NCBI RefSeq assembly: GCF_000685075.1
Contig: NZ_BAYD01000011.1
Location: 1 to 64,000 of the forward strand
Origin: Paraburkholderia oxyphila NBRC 105797
GTDB taxonomy: Bacteria; Pseudomonadota; Gammaproteobacteria; Burkholderiales; Burkholderiaceae
Direction: 5' to 3'
Length of the DNA stretch: 64,000 bases
Notes under the pieces: model-generated
What the model was told of the DNA's origin: nothing
Databases searched by the model: none
What the model saw: the letters and a program-made list of their open reading frames with translations, nothing else
In this document: positions 7,822 to 16,329 of the stretch, in pieces
Position numbering within the stretch: position 1 is the stretch's first letter
How the letters are laid out: the number at the start of each line of letters is the position of its first letter
Made by a program: the position numbers and the translations under genes

Positions 7822-9336
7822 ATGAAGACGCAGATTACGCAATCCGGCACCCGCGCGGCGAAGGCAGGGCTGTCGGCGATTCTGGTGGCGTTGCTGTCGG
7901 CCTGCGTGAACTACGCGGGCATCCACAGCGACAAGCAGATGGCGCAGCCTCAACAGTTCGAAACGGCAACCAGCTTGCCCGCTGAAAGCGGTCACTGGCC
8001 CGCGGCCGACTGGGCAGACCAGTTCGGCGACGCGCAATTGAAGGCGCTGATCGACGAAGCGCTCAAGGGCAGCCCGACGATCGCCCAGGCGCGTGCCCGT
8101 GTCGCCGGGGCGCAGGCCTATACGGAAACCGCGAAGGCCAGCACGATGCCGAGCGTCAGCGCCGACTACTCGCTCAAACGCGAGCAGTACAGCGCCAACA
8201 CACTGATTCCGCCGCCGTACGGTGGAGCGTGGGAAACCGAGAACTCCGGACTCCTGAGCGCGTCGTACGATCTGGATTTGTGGGGGAAGAATCGCGAAGC
8301 GCTGAAAGCTTCAGTCTCCGACTTGCAGGCGAGCCGGGCCGACGCCGAAGTCGTCAAGCTCACGCTCACCACCACAATCGCCCGCACTTACAACCAGCTG
8401 GCGCGGCTTTACGTGCTGCACGACATCGCCCAGCAAGAGGTCGACCGGCGTGCCGAAATCGACCGCATCACGGCGGGCCGCATCGCGACCGGGCTCGATA
8501 CCGAGGTCGAGCGCAAGACGGCGCTGGCGAACCTCGCGAGCGCGCGTTCCGCGCTTGCGGCGCTCGACGGCAGCATCCTGACGACCCGCTACCAACTGGC
8601 GGCGCTCATGGGCGAAGGCCCGGACCGCGGGCTTGCGATCGCGCGACCCGCGCTCGGTGTGGGCGACGAAGTGCGCCTGCCGGACAACCTGCCCGCCGAC
8701 CTCGTGAGCCGCCGGCCCGATATCGTCGCGGCCCGCTGGCGCGTCGACGCGATCACGCACGAAGTGAAGGAGGCGAAGGCCGAGTTCTACCCGGACATCA
8801 ACCTGAGCGCCGCGATTGGCCTGGACGCGTTCGGCTTCGGCCGCTTCCTGACGGCCGCGAGCCGCACGGCCAGCGCGGGTCCGGCGATCCATCTGCCGAT
8901 CTTCGATGCCGGCGAACTGCGCGCGCAATTGAAAGGACGCTACGCCGACTTCGACGACGCCGTCGCGACCTACAACCAGACGCTGATCACTGCCTTGAGC
9001 GAAGCGGCGACGCAACTCGCGCAGATCCGCTCGAGCGACACGCAGCTTGCCGATGCGCAAGCCGCGCAACAAGCCGCGCGCGATGCCGACAATCTGGCGA
9101 TCACGCAATACAAGGGCGGCCTGACGAATCAGCTGACCGTGCTCAACGCGGACATGACCGCACTGCAGGCCGATCAAGCCGTCGCCAATCTGCTGATGGA
9201 CCGGCGCGACCAGCAGATCGCGCTCGCTTCGGCACTCGGCGGCGGCTACGTCGATACGTCGTCCGATTCGTCGTCGGATACAACTCGCCGCGCGGATTCC
9301 GCCGCGCAATCTCATCCTGTCGTCGCCGCGCGTTGA
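7822..9336 (+). CDS. NodT-family outer-membrane efflux lipoprotein
   Basis: A 504-aa TolC-like channel. The N-terminus is a lipoprotein signal peptide with lipobox LLSAC near residue 24. Two OEP repeats follow, with the family phrases GSPTIAQARARVAGAQA, YDLDLWGKNR and LVSRRPDIVAARWRVDA. The reading frame is open upstream as far as 7321, but that part overlaps the second MarR gene and lacks the signal peptide, so 7822 is the start. The last 25 residues are rich in Ser and Asp. Confidence 0.9.
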   Translation: MKTQITQSGTRAAKAGLSAILVALLSACVNYAGIHSDKQMAQPQQFETATSLPAESGHWPAADWADQFGDAQLKALIDEALKGSPTIAQARARVAGAQAYTETAKASTMPSVSADYSLKREQYSANTLIPPPYGGAWETENSGLLSASYDLDLWGKNREALKASVSDLQASRADAEVVKLTLTTTIARTYNQLARLYVLHDIAQQEVDRRAEIDRITAGRIATGLDTEVERKTALANLASARSALAALDGSILTTRYQLAALMGEGPDRGLAIARPALGVGDEVRLPDNLPADLVSRRPDIVAARWRVDAITHEVKEAKAEFYPDINLSAAIGLDAFGFGRFLTAASRTASAGPAIHLPIFDAGELRAQLKGRYADFDDAVATYNQTLITALSEAATQLAQIRSSDTQLADAQAAQQAARDADNLAITQYKGGLTNQLTVLNADMTALQADQAVANLLMDRRDQQIALASALGGGYVDTSSDSSSDTTRRADSAAQSHPVVAAR

Positions 9337-9370
9337 ACCGGCACGTTCGCAAATTCACTGGAGCATTGAC

Positions 9371-10657
9371 ATGAGCGATTCCACCACGACCGAGCGCACC
9401 AGCGCGGACACGGCACAACCGACCAGCAACCCCGCCCACGGCGCACCCGCTAGCGCCGCGCCGAACGCCACACGGCCCGATGCGCCGCGCAAACGCAAGC
9501 TGTGGCTTGCGCTGCTAGGTATCGGCGTGGCGCTCTCGGGGGCGGCTTATGGCGCGTACTACTTCACGTACGGCCAATATCACGAGTCGACCGACGACGC
9601 GTATGTCGACGGCAATCTCGTGCAGCTCACGCCGCAGGTGACCGGCACGGTCGACGCCGTCAACGCCGACGATACCCAGATCGTGAAAGAGGGCGACCCC
9701 GTGGTCACGCTCGACCCGGCCGATTCACGAATCGCTCTCCTGAACGCCGAAGCGGCGCTCGGCCAGGCGGTGCGCCAGGTGAGCACGCTCTACGTGAACA
9801 ACGACTACTACGCGGCCAACGTCGCACAACGCGAGTCGGACCTCGCTCGCGCACAGGACGATTTGCGCCGCCGTGTCGCGGTGCAGGACACCGGCGCGGT
9901 GTCGGCCGAGGACGTCTCGCACGCCCGCGACGCCGTGGCCGCCGCGCAGGCCGCGCTCGACGCCGCTCGCCAGCAGGCCCAATCGAACCTTGCGCTGACC
10001 GACCGCACGTCGATCGAGCAGCACCCCGACGTGCAGGCGGCGGCCACCCAGGTCCGCAACGCCTACCTGAACTATGCGCGCAACACGTTGCCGGCGCCGG
10101 TGACGGGCTACGTCGCGCAGCGCTCCGTGCAGGTGGGGCAGCGCGTGGGGCCGGGCACGCCGCTGATGTCGATCGTGCCGCTCGATGGCGTGTGGGTGGA
10201 CGCGAACTTCAAGGAAGTGCAACTGCACCGCATGCGCATCGGTCAACCGGTCACGATGACGGCGGACGTGTACGGATCGAGCGTCAAATACCACGGCAAG
10301 GTGATCGGCTTCTCGGCCGGTACGGGCAGCGCGTTCGCAACGTTGCCGGCGCAGAATGCGACCGGCAACTGGATCAAGATCGTGCAGCGGCTGCCGGTGC
10401 GTATCCAGCTCGACCCGAAGGAGCTGCAGGCGCACCCGCTGCGCATCGGCTTGTCGATGGTCGTGGACGCCGACACGCGCGACGAATCCGGCACGCAGCT
10501 CGCCGCGGCTGTGAACACGACTTATCGCACCGACGTGTTTGCGCAGTACGGCGCGCAGGCCGATGCGGAGATCGAGAAGATCATCGCGAGCAATGAGATG
10601 GCGCAGCAGGCGAAGGCTGCATCGCCTCGCATGCAGAAGATCGCTCAGGCGAACTGA
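9371..10657 (+). CDS. EmrA/HlyD-type membrane fusion protein
   Basis: A 428-aa periplasmic adaptor. A Thr/Ala/Pro-rich cytoplasmic tail (about residues 1-42) precedes one membrane segment (LWLALLGIGVALSGAAYGAYY). A lipoyl-like half (VQLTPQVTGTVDAVNADDTQIVKEGD), a coiled-coil region and a second lipoyl half (YVAQRSVQVGQRVGPG) follow. It links the inner-membrane MFS pump to the NodT-like channel. It is the last gene of the operon, followed by a strong hairpin. Confidence 0.9.
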   Translation: MSDSTTTERTSADTAQPTSNPAHGAPASAAPNATRPDAPRKRKLWLALLGIGVALSGAAYGAYYFTYGQYHESTDDAYVDGNLVQLTPQVTGTVDAVNADDTQIVKEGDPVVTLDPADSRIALLNAEAALGQAVRQVSTLYVNNDYYAANVAQRESDLARAQDDLRRRVAVQDTGAVSAEDVSHARDAVAAAQAALDAARQQAQSNLALTDRTSIEQHPDVQAAATQVRNAYLNYARNTLPAPVTGYVAQRSVQVGQRVGPGTPLMSIVPLDGVWVDANFKEVQLHRMRIGQPVTMTADVYGSSVKYHGKVIGFSAGTGSAFATLPAQNATGNWIKIVQRLPVRIQLDPKELQAHPLRIGLSMVVDADTRDESGTQLAAAVNTTYRTDVFAQYGAQADAEIEKIIASNEMAQQAKAASPRMQKIAQAN

Positions 10658-10675
10658 GCGGGTGGGTAGCCGGGG

Positions 10676-10708
10676 CCGCAGCAACACTGATTACCCGTGT
10701 TGCTGCGG
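10676..10708 (+). terminator. Hairpin after the efflux operon
   Basis: A perfect 12-bp stem, CCGCAGCAACAC with GTGTTGCTGCGG, closes a 9-base loop 19 bp past the adaptor stop. There is no clear T-run, so termination is likely but not certain. Confidence 0.6.
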
Positions 10709-10740
10709 GCCATTCGGAAGCTGAAATAGAGGATCTGAAA

Positions 10741-11667
10741 ATGGATACGTTGCAATCGATGCGGATATTCGTTCGCATTGCAGAAGAGGGCAGTTTTGCC
10801 CGCGCGGCAGAGCGCATGGATATTTCACGCGCCGTTGCAACCCGTGCAGTCGCCTGGCTGGAGACCCATCTTCGCGCCCGGCTGCTCAACCGCACGACGC
10901 GCCGCATCGCATTGACCGAGACCGGGCAGCGCTATTTGCAGCGTTGCCAGCAGATTCTCACCTGTATCAGGGACGCAGAGGTGGAAGCCGCGGACGCATT
11001 GGCCAAGCCGGCCGGCCGTTTGCGGGTGCATGCGATGCTGGGCATTGGCCAGACCTACCTGGTGCCCGCCCTGATGCGTTATCAGGAATATTATCCGTCC
11101 GTGTCGGTCGATCTGAACCTGTCCCAGCATCTCCCCAGGATGCTGGACGAGGGGTGCGACGTTGCGGTCTGGATGGCGGGGGATCAATTGCCGGACTCGG
11201 GATTCGTCTCGCAGCGGCTTGGGACGCTGCACAGCGTACTGTGCGCGTCGCCGGCCTATCTCGAGGATCATGGAACGCCAGACGACGTTGCCGGTCTGGC
11301 GCAGCATTCGTGCATACCGCTCGTTTCGTCGTTTTTCCCGCGCGGTCGCTGGGATCTCGACGGGCCCGACGGCCCGGAAACATTCGAGCTTCCGCCGACG
11401 GCATTTCAGGTGAATGTGCCGGAGGTACTGGGCACGGTGCTGCAGGAGGGTAAAGGAATCGGCGCGCTGCCCATGCCATCGGCCGTGCCGCTCCTCAAGA
11501 GCGGTGCGTTGGTGCGTGTCTTGCCGAACCACCAGCTGCAGAAACTGACCGGCTATGTCCAGTATCCATCGCGACAATATCTCGATGCGAAAGTCCGGAC
11601 CTTTGTTGAGTTCCTGCGGGAGGTCGTGCCTCCGGCGTTGGCGAGCGACCACGCCGCGCTGCATTGA
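10741..11667 (+). CDS. LysR-type regulator, CrgA-like
   Basis: A 308-aa LysR protein. The HTH is MRIFVRIAEEGSFARAAERMDISRAVATRAVAWLE followed by LLNRTTRRIALTETGQRYLQRC. The rest is the effector domain of the CrgA/AaeR-like subgroup. It sits alone after the efflux operon terminator, so it may or may not control that operon. The target cannot be named from sequence. Confidence 0.85.
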   Translation: MDTLQSMRIFVRIAEEGSFARAAERMDISRAVATRAVAWLETHLRARLLNRTTRRIALTETGQRYLQRCQQILTCIRDAEVEAADALAKPAGRLRVHAMLGIGQTYLVPALMRYQEYYPSVSVDLNLSQHLPRMLDEGCDVAVWMAGDQLPDSGFVSQRLGTLHSVLCASPAYLEDHGTPDDVAGLAQHSCIPLVSSFFPRGRWDLDGPDGPETFELPPTAFQVNVPEVLGTVLQEGKGIGALPMPSAVPLLKSGALVRVLPNHQLQKLTGYVQYPSRQYLDAKVRTFVEFLREVVPPALASDHAALH

Positions 11668-11805
11668 CGCGCTCGCATTCAGCGCGCCATTGTTCAAGTG
11701 CGGGAGCGTTTTGAACCCTGGTCAGCGCGGGCAGGGTGGGGACTGTCGGAACTGGCATCATTTCTGGCACACTCCGGGACGTTCCCCCTTCTGCGTCCCG
11801 TTCCC

Positions 11806-13272
11806 ATGCCAGTCCCGTTCAATCCCACGCAAGAGCAGCGCGCGGTCGTCGAGGCGGTGCTGCGTGGCGGGAACCTCAAGATCAAGGCCTATGCAGGCGC
11901 GGGCAAGACCTCCACGCTCCAGCTGGTGGCGGAGCAACTCGGCGGACGGCGCGGCGCCTATCTCGCCTTCAACCGGGATATCGCGGCGAGTGCCGGCCGC
12001 CGCTTTCCCCCCACGGTCGACGCGCGCACGATGCACTCGCTGGCCTGGGCGTGCGTGCCTCAGACGCTGAGAAGTCGCGTGAGCCTCGCGGGCGAGCCTC
12101 CGCACTTGCTGGCTGCACGCTATGGACTCGGGACGGTACAGGTTCGCACTGTGACGGGGAAGGCCGTCGACGTCACGCCGTTCGAGATCGGGCGCTGGAT
12201 TGCCGACGGACTCGGCAGGTTCTGCCGCTCGGACCAGCACCAGCCGGAAGCGCAGCACATCGTCGTGGACGAGAAAATCGACGAGTCGATGGCGGCGCAG
12301 TTGCGTAACTGGCTGTTGCCCCACGTCGTGCGGCTGTGGGAAGAGAGCGCCCACCCACGGGCGCGCAATGTCATTTCGCCGGACGTGCTGCTCAAGCTCT
12401 GGGCGCTTTCGGAGCCACGCATCGAGGCCGATTACATCCTGTTCGACGAGGCGCAGGACAGCGACGGCGTCATGCTTTCGGTCCTCGAACGGCAGCGCCA
12501 CGCGCAGATCATCTACGTGGGCGACCCGTACCAGCAGATCTACGAATGGCGCGGCGCGGTGAACGCGATGGCGCGGATCGACGCGCCCGAATGCGCGCTG
12601 ACGGAGTCGTTTCGTTTCGGCACGACATTCGCGGCGCTGGCGAGCCGGCTGCTTGGCCTGCTTGGAGAACGAACGCCGATTCGCGGGCAAGACGCGATTG
12701 GCTCGATCATGGTCGAAGACCCGGCGATTGCACCGCCCGTGGACGCCGTTCTATGCCGCAAGAACGTCACGGCGCTATGGCAGTTCGCTGCTGGCATCGA
12801 GGCGGGGCATCGCCCGGCAATCCGCATGAGTGCGGCCGAGATCGTTGCGTATGCCGATGGCGTGGACCAGTTGCAGGCCGGACAGCGTGTATTCCGGCCT
12901 GCTGCGTTTTCGCTGTTCGAGACATGGGGCGAGGCGCAGGCGTTTGCGCGCAGCGCGTTTGGCCAGGACTTGCTGCCGGTTGTCCGGATCGTCGACGAGC
13001 TGGGCACCGACTATCTGCGGGGCCTCGCGCAGCGCTCGGCGGCGGAGGGCGCCGCCGATTATGTGATCTCGACCGTCCATCGCGCCAAGGGCCTCGAATG
13101 GAAACGGGTCAAGGTCGCGAACGATTTCCGCCTGCGGGGTGCCGACGGTAGCCCGATGCCTGACGAGGATGAGCTCCGCCTGCTCTATGTGGCGCTCACT
13201 CGCGCACAGCATGTGCTCGATATCGCCGACTTGCGCGACGAGCTGCTGCGGCTTTTCAGTCTCCGGCGCTAG
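11806..13272 (+). CDS. Compact UvrD/PcrA-like superfamily 1 DNA helicase
   Basis: This 488-aa protein shows the SF1 helicase motifs in order: Walker A AYAGAGKTST (about residue 27), DEAQD (motif II), GDPYQQIYEWRGA (motif III), TESFRFG (motif IV), STVHRAKGLEWKRV (motif V) and YVALTRAQHVL (motif VI). It is much shorter than UvrD (about 720 aa), so the 1B and 2B accessory domains are reduced. The start at 11806 gives MPVPFNPTQEQRAVVEA, the normal Q-motif. A DNA-repair or recombination role is inferred. Nothing nearby gives a partner. Confidence 0.85.
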   Translation: MPVPFNPTQEQRAVVEAVLRGGNLKIKAYAGAGKTSTLQLVAEQLGGRRGAYLAFNRDIAASAGRRFPPTVDARTMHSLAWACVPQTLRSRVSLAGEPPHLLAARYGLGTVQVRTVTGKAVDVTPFEIGRWIADGLGRFCRSDQHQPEAQHIVVDEKIDESMAAQLRNWLLPHVVRLWEESAHPRARNVISPDVLLKLWALSEPRIEADYILFDEAQDSDGVMLSVLERQRHAQIIYVGDPYQQIYEWRGAVNAMARIDAPECALTESFRFGTTFAALASRLLGLLGERTPIRGQDAIGSIMVEDPAIAPPVDAVLCRKNVTALWQFAAGIEAGHRPAIRMSAAEIVAYADGVDQLQAGQRVFRPAAFSLFETWGEAQAFARSAFGQDLLPVVRIVDELGTDYLRGLAQRSAAEGAADYVISTVHRAKGLEWKRVKVANDFRLRGADGSPMPDEDELRLLYVALTRAQHVLDIADLRDELLRLFSLRR

Positions 13273-13313
13273 CTCCGGCTGGTAAATGCGGCGACGGCGC
13301 TGCCCGACGATGT

Positions 13314-13415
13314 TTACGTCGTGCCGTCCGGCAGGTCGGGACGCAGTTCCGCCTCGATGACCTTGACCCGCTCGAGTTCGCGCATGCTTGCCGTGATCAA
13401 CTCACGTCCGTTCAT
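13314..13415 (-). pseudogene. Remnant of an IS transposase N-terminus
   Basis: The minus strand encodes 33 codons starting MNGRELITASMRELERVKVIEAE and then stops. This resembles the first residues of ISNCY/IS1202-type transposases (MNxRxxITMSxxELxRLKVI). The body of the gene is absent. The matching end structure, with repeated CGGACATTTC, lies just beyond at 13472-13505, so this is a truncated insertion sequence end. Confidence 0.55.
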
Positions 13416-13471
13416 GGTTCGCCCCCGGTCGACGCCTCGCGTGAGCGTGCGCTTCAACCAGGGCAGGAATC

Positions 13472-13505
13472 GGACATTTCTAATGAGCCAGAACCGGACA
13501 TTTCA
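13472..13505. repeat. Repeated CGGACATTTC end motif of a degraded insertion sequence
   Basis: CGGACATTTC occurs twice, separated by about 14 bases, next to the transposase remnant. Directly repeated short boxes at the tip are typical of transposase-binding ends. No intact second end is visible nearby. Confidence 0.45.
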
Positions 13506-13525
13506 ACTTAGCCGTTACAATCAAA

Positions 13526-13553
13526 AACTTCGATAATTTATCTTATGTCAAAT
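13526..13553 (+). other. Candidate left attachment site, dif-like
   Basis: TTATGTCAAAT at 13543-13553 matches the XerD arm of E. coli dif (TTATGTTAAAT) at 10 of 11 bases. The flank ACTTCGATAAT is like the XerC arm with one base missing. A 12-bp core TTTATCTTATGT (13537-13548) recurs at 47264-47275. Confidence 0.4.
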
Positions 13554-13602
13554 TGTGGAAGCTGACTAAAGCCTTGCGTTCCTGTGGGCGGGAAATATGA
13601 AT

Positions 13603-13630
13603 TTGTAAGCATAATCACGCTTGCTTACAA
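13603..13630. promoter_or_regulatory. Inverted repeat upstream of the 13653 gene
   Basis: TTGTAAGCA (13603) and TGCTTACAA (13622) form perfect 9-bp arms 10 bp apart, and a further CTTACAA follows at 13634. It ends 22 bp before the ATG and is a likely operator, perhaps for the HTH protein encoded there. Confidence 0.5.
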
Positions 13631-13652
13631 AGTCTTACAAATTTCAACGCTC

Positions 13653-14174
13653 ATGAAGGCCGCCGCTCCCCGGCACGGCGAATTGTCCGATTTCCTCGCT
13701 CTCGCTGACGGTCTTTCCGTCGCTCGTATCGCCGACATTCTCCGCTGCTGCACACGATCCGTCCGGAACTATATCGCAGGTCGTTCGCCTATCCCCTGGC
13801 ATCGAATCGAGCTGCTGCGCCTACTCGTTCGCGAATCGAAGACAGCAGCTCCGCAAGCCGACGTACAGCCCGCCGCCGATGAAACAGGCGTCACGGCCAA
13901 CATTGCTCCCGATCCTGACGCGCCTGACGTTCCGCCCGCCGAAATTCTTGCATGGGTCGGCGTCCACGCGCCGCACTACCTTTCGAGCCAGCGCAGCTTC
14001 GAACACTACGTTCGCGGGTGGAGCGTCGTTGACAAAATCCGCCACGCGAAACGCAAAGGTACATTCGCCGATGTCCTTGCACGTTGGCGCGTGCTTGCCG
14101 TCGAACTGCCGAAGGCCTGGCGATCCGGTCGCATCTGGAAAGACACCGGGCCACCTGCCTATTTCACGCGTTGA
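13653..14174 (+). CDS. Phage-edge HTH protein of unknown function
   Basis: A 173-aa protein. Residues about 10-60 (SVARIADILRCCTRSVRNYIAGRSPIPWHRIELLRLL) look like a helix-turn-helix or helix-rich DNA-binding unit. A Pro/Ala-rich linker and a C-terminal part ending LPKAWRSGRIWKDTGPPAYFTR follow. I do not recognise the family with confidence. The ATG at 13653 was chosen because an inverted repeat occupies the region just upstream. It is the outermost gene of the prophage at this end, where the integrase would be in P2, but it has none of the integrase motifs. Confidence 0.6.
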   Translation: MKAAAPRHGELSDFLALADGLSVARIADILRCCTRSVRNYIAGRSPIPWHRIELLRLLVRESKTAAPQADVQPAADETGVTANIAPDPDAPDVPPAEILAWVGVHAPHYLSSQRSFEHYVRGWSVVDKIRHAKRKGTFADVLARWRVLAVELPKAWRSGRIWKDTGPPAYFTR

Positions 14175-14187
14175 TGCTCCGACGCAA

Positions 14188-14211
14188 AAACGGCCGCGTC
14201 GGCGGCCGTTT
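14188..14211. terminator. Bidirectional hairpin terminator
   Basis: AAACGGCCGC and GCGGCCGTTT form a perfect 10-bp stem with loop GTCG, 14 bp after the stop of the preceding gene. A-rich and T-rich edges allow use from both sides. It separates the plus-strand gene from the minus-strand toxin-antitoxin operon. Confidence 0.75.
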
Positions 14212-14246
14212 CATGACGTGCAGTGATCCTCGAAAACAGATTGCCC

Positions 14247-14522
14247 TTACGCGTGGTGAGTCGTCAGCCACTCGCGCAAAGCGTTATTCATGCGAGTCTG
14301 CCAGCCCTCGCCGCTCGCCTTGAACTGCTCAACGATGTCGGCGTCGTAGCGCACCGTTACCGCGACTTTCGGATTGGCAAGTTTCGGCCGGCCGCCGCGC
14401 CGCTTCATCTGTGCGAACTGTTCATCGGTCGGTTCGAACGTGTCGGGGTCGGCCGCAATACCGCGAGCGATCGCGGCTTCTTCTTCGGGCGTGTTACGGA
14501 TCAATTTGCGTTGCTTGCTCAT
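14247..14522 (-). CDS. brnA: BrnA-family antitoxin
   Basis: A 91-aa antitoxin. The acidic DTFEPTDEQFAQMKRRGGRPK stretch and C-terminal ribbon-helix-helix VTVRYDADIVEQFKASGEGWQTRMNNALREWL are the BrnA signature. Known BrnA proteins bind the BrnT toxin and repress their own promoter. It overlaps the toxin gene by 29 bp and is downstream of it, the usual order. Confidence 0.9.
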   Translation of the reverse strand: MSKQRKLIRNTPEEEAAIARGIAADPDTFEPTDEQFAQMKRRGGRPKLANPKVAVTVRYDADIVEQFKASGEGWQTRMNNALREWLTTHHA

Positions 14523-14775
14523 AGCGGTCTATCTCCCGGTTGTTGGCCTTGCGCAGACTGATAACCCGAAAGGTCTCGCCGCGCTGCGTGAACACGACGC
14601 AATACAGCCGCGTATCGATCACGGCATAGCCAATTTCGCGCAGTTCCCCGTAATCGTTACGGTCGTCGGGCGCGCACCATACAGACGACCAATCGATCGC
14701 TTCCGCCAGGGCCAGAGAAACGCCGTGTTTGCGTTGGTTGGCTTCGCTCTTGGCTGGGTCGTAGGTCGTTATCAT
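14494..14775 (-). CDS. brnT: BrnT-family ribonuclease toxin
   Basis: A 93-aa toxin of the RelE-like fold. It begins MITTYDPAKSEANQRKHGVSLALAEAIDW and contains DDRNDYGELREIGY and FRVISLRKANNREIDRYEQ, the conserved BrnT blocks. Known members cut RNA and stop translation under stress. The ATG at 14775 keeps the operator region at 14783-14829 free. An upstream in-frame ATG at 14805 lies inside the repeat and is rejected. Carriage beside gene D suggests prophage stabilisation or defence. Confidence 0.9.
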   Translation of the reverse strand: MITTYDPAKSEANQRKHGVSLALAEAIDWSSVWCAPDDRNDYGELREIGYAVIDTRLYCVVFTQRGETFRVISLRKANNREIDRYEQATQIDP

Positions 14776-14782
14776 GCGATTA

Positions 14783-14829
14783 TTGTAGTTACAAAAACTC
14801 AGCATGACAACATATTTTTGTAACTACAA
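14783..14829. promoter_or_regulatory. Long inverted repeat: brnTA operator and possible late-operon terminator
   Basis: TTGTAGTTACAAAAA (14783) and TTTTTGTAACTACAA (14815) are perfect 15-bp inverted arms 17 bp apart. Each arm also contains a TTGTA-N2-TACAA palindrome, as expected for paired BrnA sites. The right arm touches the gene D stop codon at 14830, so the transcript of D would fold into a stem there. Confidence 0.65.
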
Positions 14830-15903
14830 TTACTGCCCGCCCTTTCGGAAGTGCGTGCGGTGTCGCGCTGTTGTCGGGTCGTCGCGCACTTCGAGCTCCA
14901 GCGCGCTTGTAAAGCCGCCGTCGTTGATCGTGTGCGTTGCTTTTTTCACCAGCCAGGGCGTTTCGTCGATTTCCGGCTTGAAGCCGCTCACGGTTACAGG
15001 GAGCTCGGGGAAAATCTCGGCGCGGCCGAGCGCGAGCGTGTAGTCGAGCGTCGACTGGCTGCGCTGCGTGCGGGCGAATTCGGCCTGCGCAGCCGCGCGC
15101 GCTTCGGCTTCGGTCGCGTAGTCTTCCGGCAATACCTTGACGTTGCGATTGTTCTCGCCGCCCACGATGACGGATTTGCGCTTGCCTTTCGAGTTGGAAT
15201 GGTAGTGCGCGCGCACGGCCGCGTAGCTCTCGCGCTGCGCGATGTGGTAGCGATGCTGGTCGCCGCTCGCACGCGTGATCGGCAGCACGGCCAGCGCCTT
15301 GCCGCTCGCCGTCTTGCCGGTGCCGATCGGCATGAAAAGCAGGTTCAAGTCCTTGACGTTCATCACGGCGTCGTAGCGTTTCGCGAGGCGCGTGAGAAAG
15401 GCCATGTCGCTTTCGTGCGTCTGGTCGACGTGTGCGATCGCGATTTGCTCAAGCGCGGCGCCGATCGCCGGCTTGAGTGAGTGACGCGACGCGATCGCGC
15501 GCACGATCGCGCCGATCGTCGCCGCGTGCCAGCTCTGTTCCCGCCGCTCGTGCATGGCTTCGGTCATTGAGGCCGAGCGCGCGCGGATCGTGATGATATC
15601 GGGGGCGCCGCTGTGCTCTACTTCGTCGACCGTGAAAGTACCCTTGTCGACAAGCGGCTCGCCTACCCATCCGATCGCGACTTTGATCGCGGCCCCGCGC
15701 TTCGGAATGTCGAACGTGTTTTTGGAGTCGTCTAGCACGATATCGAGCGTGTCGGCTTCTTCGGCGCGCGATTCCGACAGTGACAGGCTGATGAGGTTCG
15801 GCGCGATGAGGCGCGAGAGGTCGCGCCCGTCGAGCGTCACGCGATAGTCGGCCTGCGGTTGCACGCGGCCGGCAAAATGCGATTTCGGTTCAAGCCCCAT
15901 CAT
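14830..15903 (-). CDS. D: P2 gpD-like tail/baseplate hub protein
   Basis: A 357-aa homologue of P2 gpD, which caps the tail tube in the baseplate. Typical segments are LISLSLSESRAEEADTLDIVLDD, the AIKVAIGWVGEPLVDKGTFTVDEVEHSG stretch and LTRLAKRYDAVMNVKDLNLLFMP. It is the last gene of the late tail operon and its start overlaps the end of U by 4 bp. Confidence 0.92.
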   Translation of the reverse strand: MMGLEPKSHFAGRVQPQADYRVTLDGRDLSRLIAPNLISLSLSESRAEEADTLDIVLDDSKNTFDIPKRGAAIKVAIGWVGEPLVDKGTFTVDEVEHSGAPDIITIRARSASMTEAMHERREQSWHAATIGAIVRAIASRHSLKPAIGAALEQIAIAHVDQTHESDMAFLTRLAKRYDAVMNVKDLNLLFMPIGTGKTASGKALAVLPITRASGDQHRYHIAQRESYAAVRAHYHSNSKGKRKSVIVGGENNRNVKVLPEDYATEAEARAAAQAEFARTQRSQSTLDYTLALGRAEIFPELPVTVSGFKPEIDETPWLVKKATHTINDGGFTSALELEVRDDPTTARHRTHFRKGGQ

Positions 15904-16316
15904 TTCACGGCCTTCTCGTTTGCGGCCGCGATCGCGCCATCGTCGACACGTTTTAACGTGAGGCTGAATTCGATCTTGCGCGCGATGCCTTCTTTCGTGT
16001 GGTAGCTCTGCGTCTCGTTCAGGCCGTCGATGATATAGGCGCCGTACACGTAGCCCAGGCCGTCGACAAGCACATAGGCGTCGCCAACATCGGCCATTTC
16101 CGCGAGTCGCCTGAGCGAGCCGGCCGAGCCGAACGAATCGCCCGGTGCGAGCGTGCCGGCGAGCGTAATGGTGTCTTCGCCCGCGCCCGTGAACTGGCTC
16201 GCGTCACGCGTGCCGATGCGCGAGCTCGTGCGGTGCTTCCAGCTGCGTTGCCGCTGCAGCTCGCGATAGGGGGCCGTCGCGAGGCTGAAAACGAATTGAT
16301 CGAGGGCCATCATCAT
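15900..16316 (-). CDS. U: P2 gpU-like tail protein
   Basis: A 138-aa tail protein. The body FVFSLATAPYRELQRQRSWKH and the AYVLVDGLGYVYGAYIIDGLNETQSYH stretch fit gpU. Three consecutive ATG codons (16316, 16313, 16310) are present, and AGGAGG nine bases before the first favours 16316. In P2, gpU caps the head-proximal end of the tail. Confidence 0.9.
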   Translation of the reverse strand: MMMALDQFVFSLATAPYRELQRQRSWKHRTSSRIGTRDASQFTGAGEDTITLAGTLAPGDSFGSAGSLRRLAEMADVGDAYVLVDGLGYVYGAYIIDGLNETQSYHTKEGIARKIEFSLTLKRVDDGAIAAANEKAVK

Positions 16317-16329
16317 GAGTCGATTCCTC

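Noticed and set aside
13321..13536. Plus-strand 71-codon frame at the prophage left edge
   Set aside because: Antisense to the transposase remnant and running through its terminal repeats.
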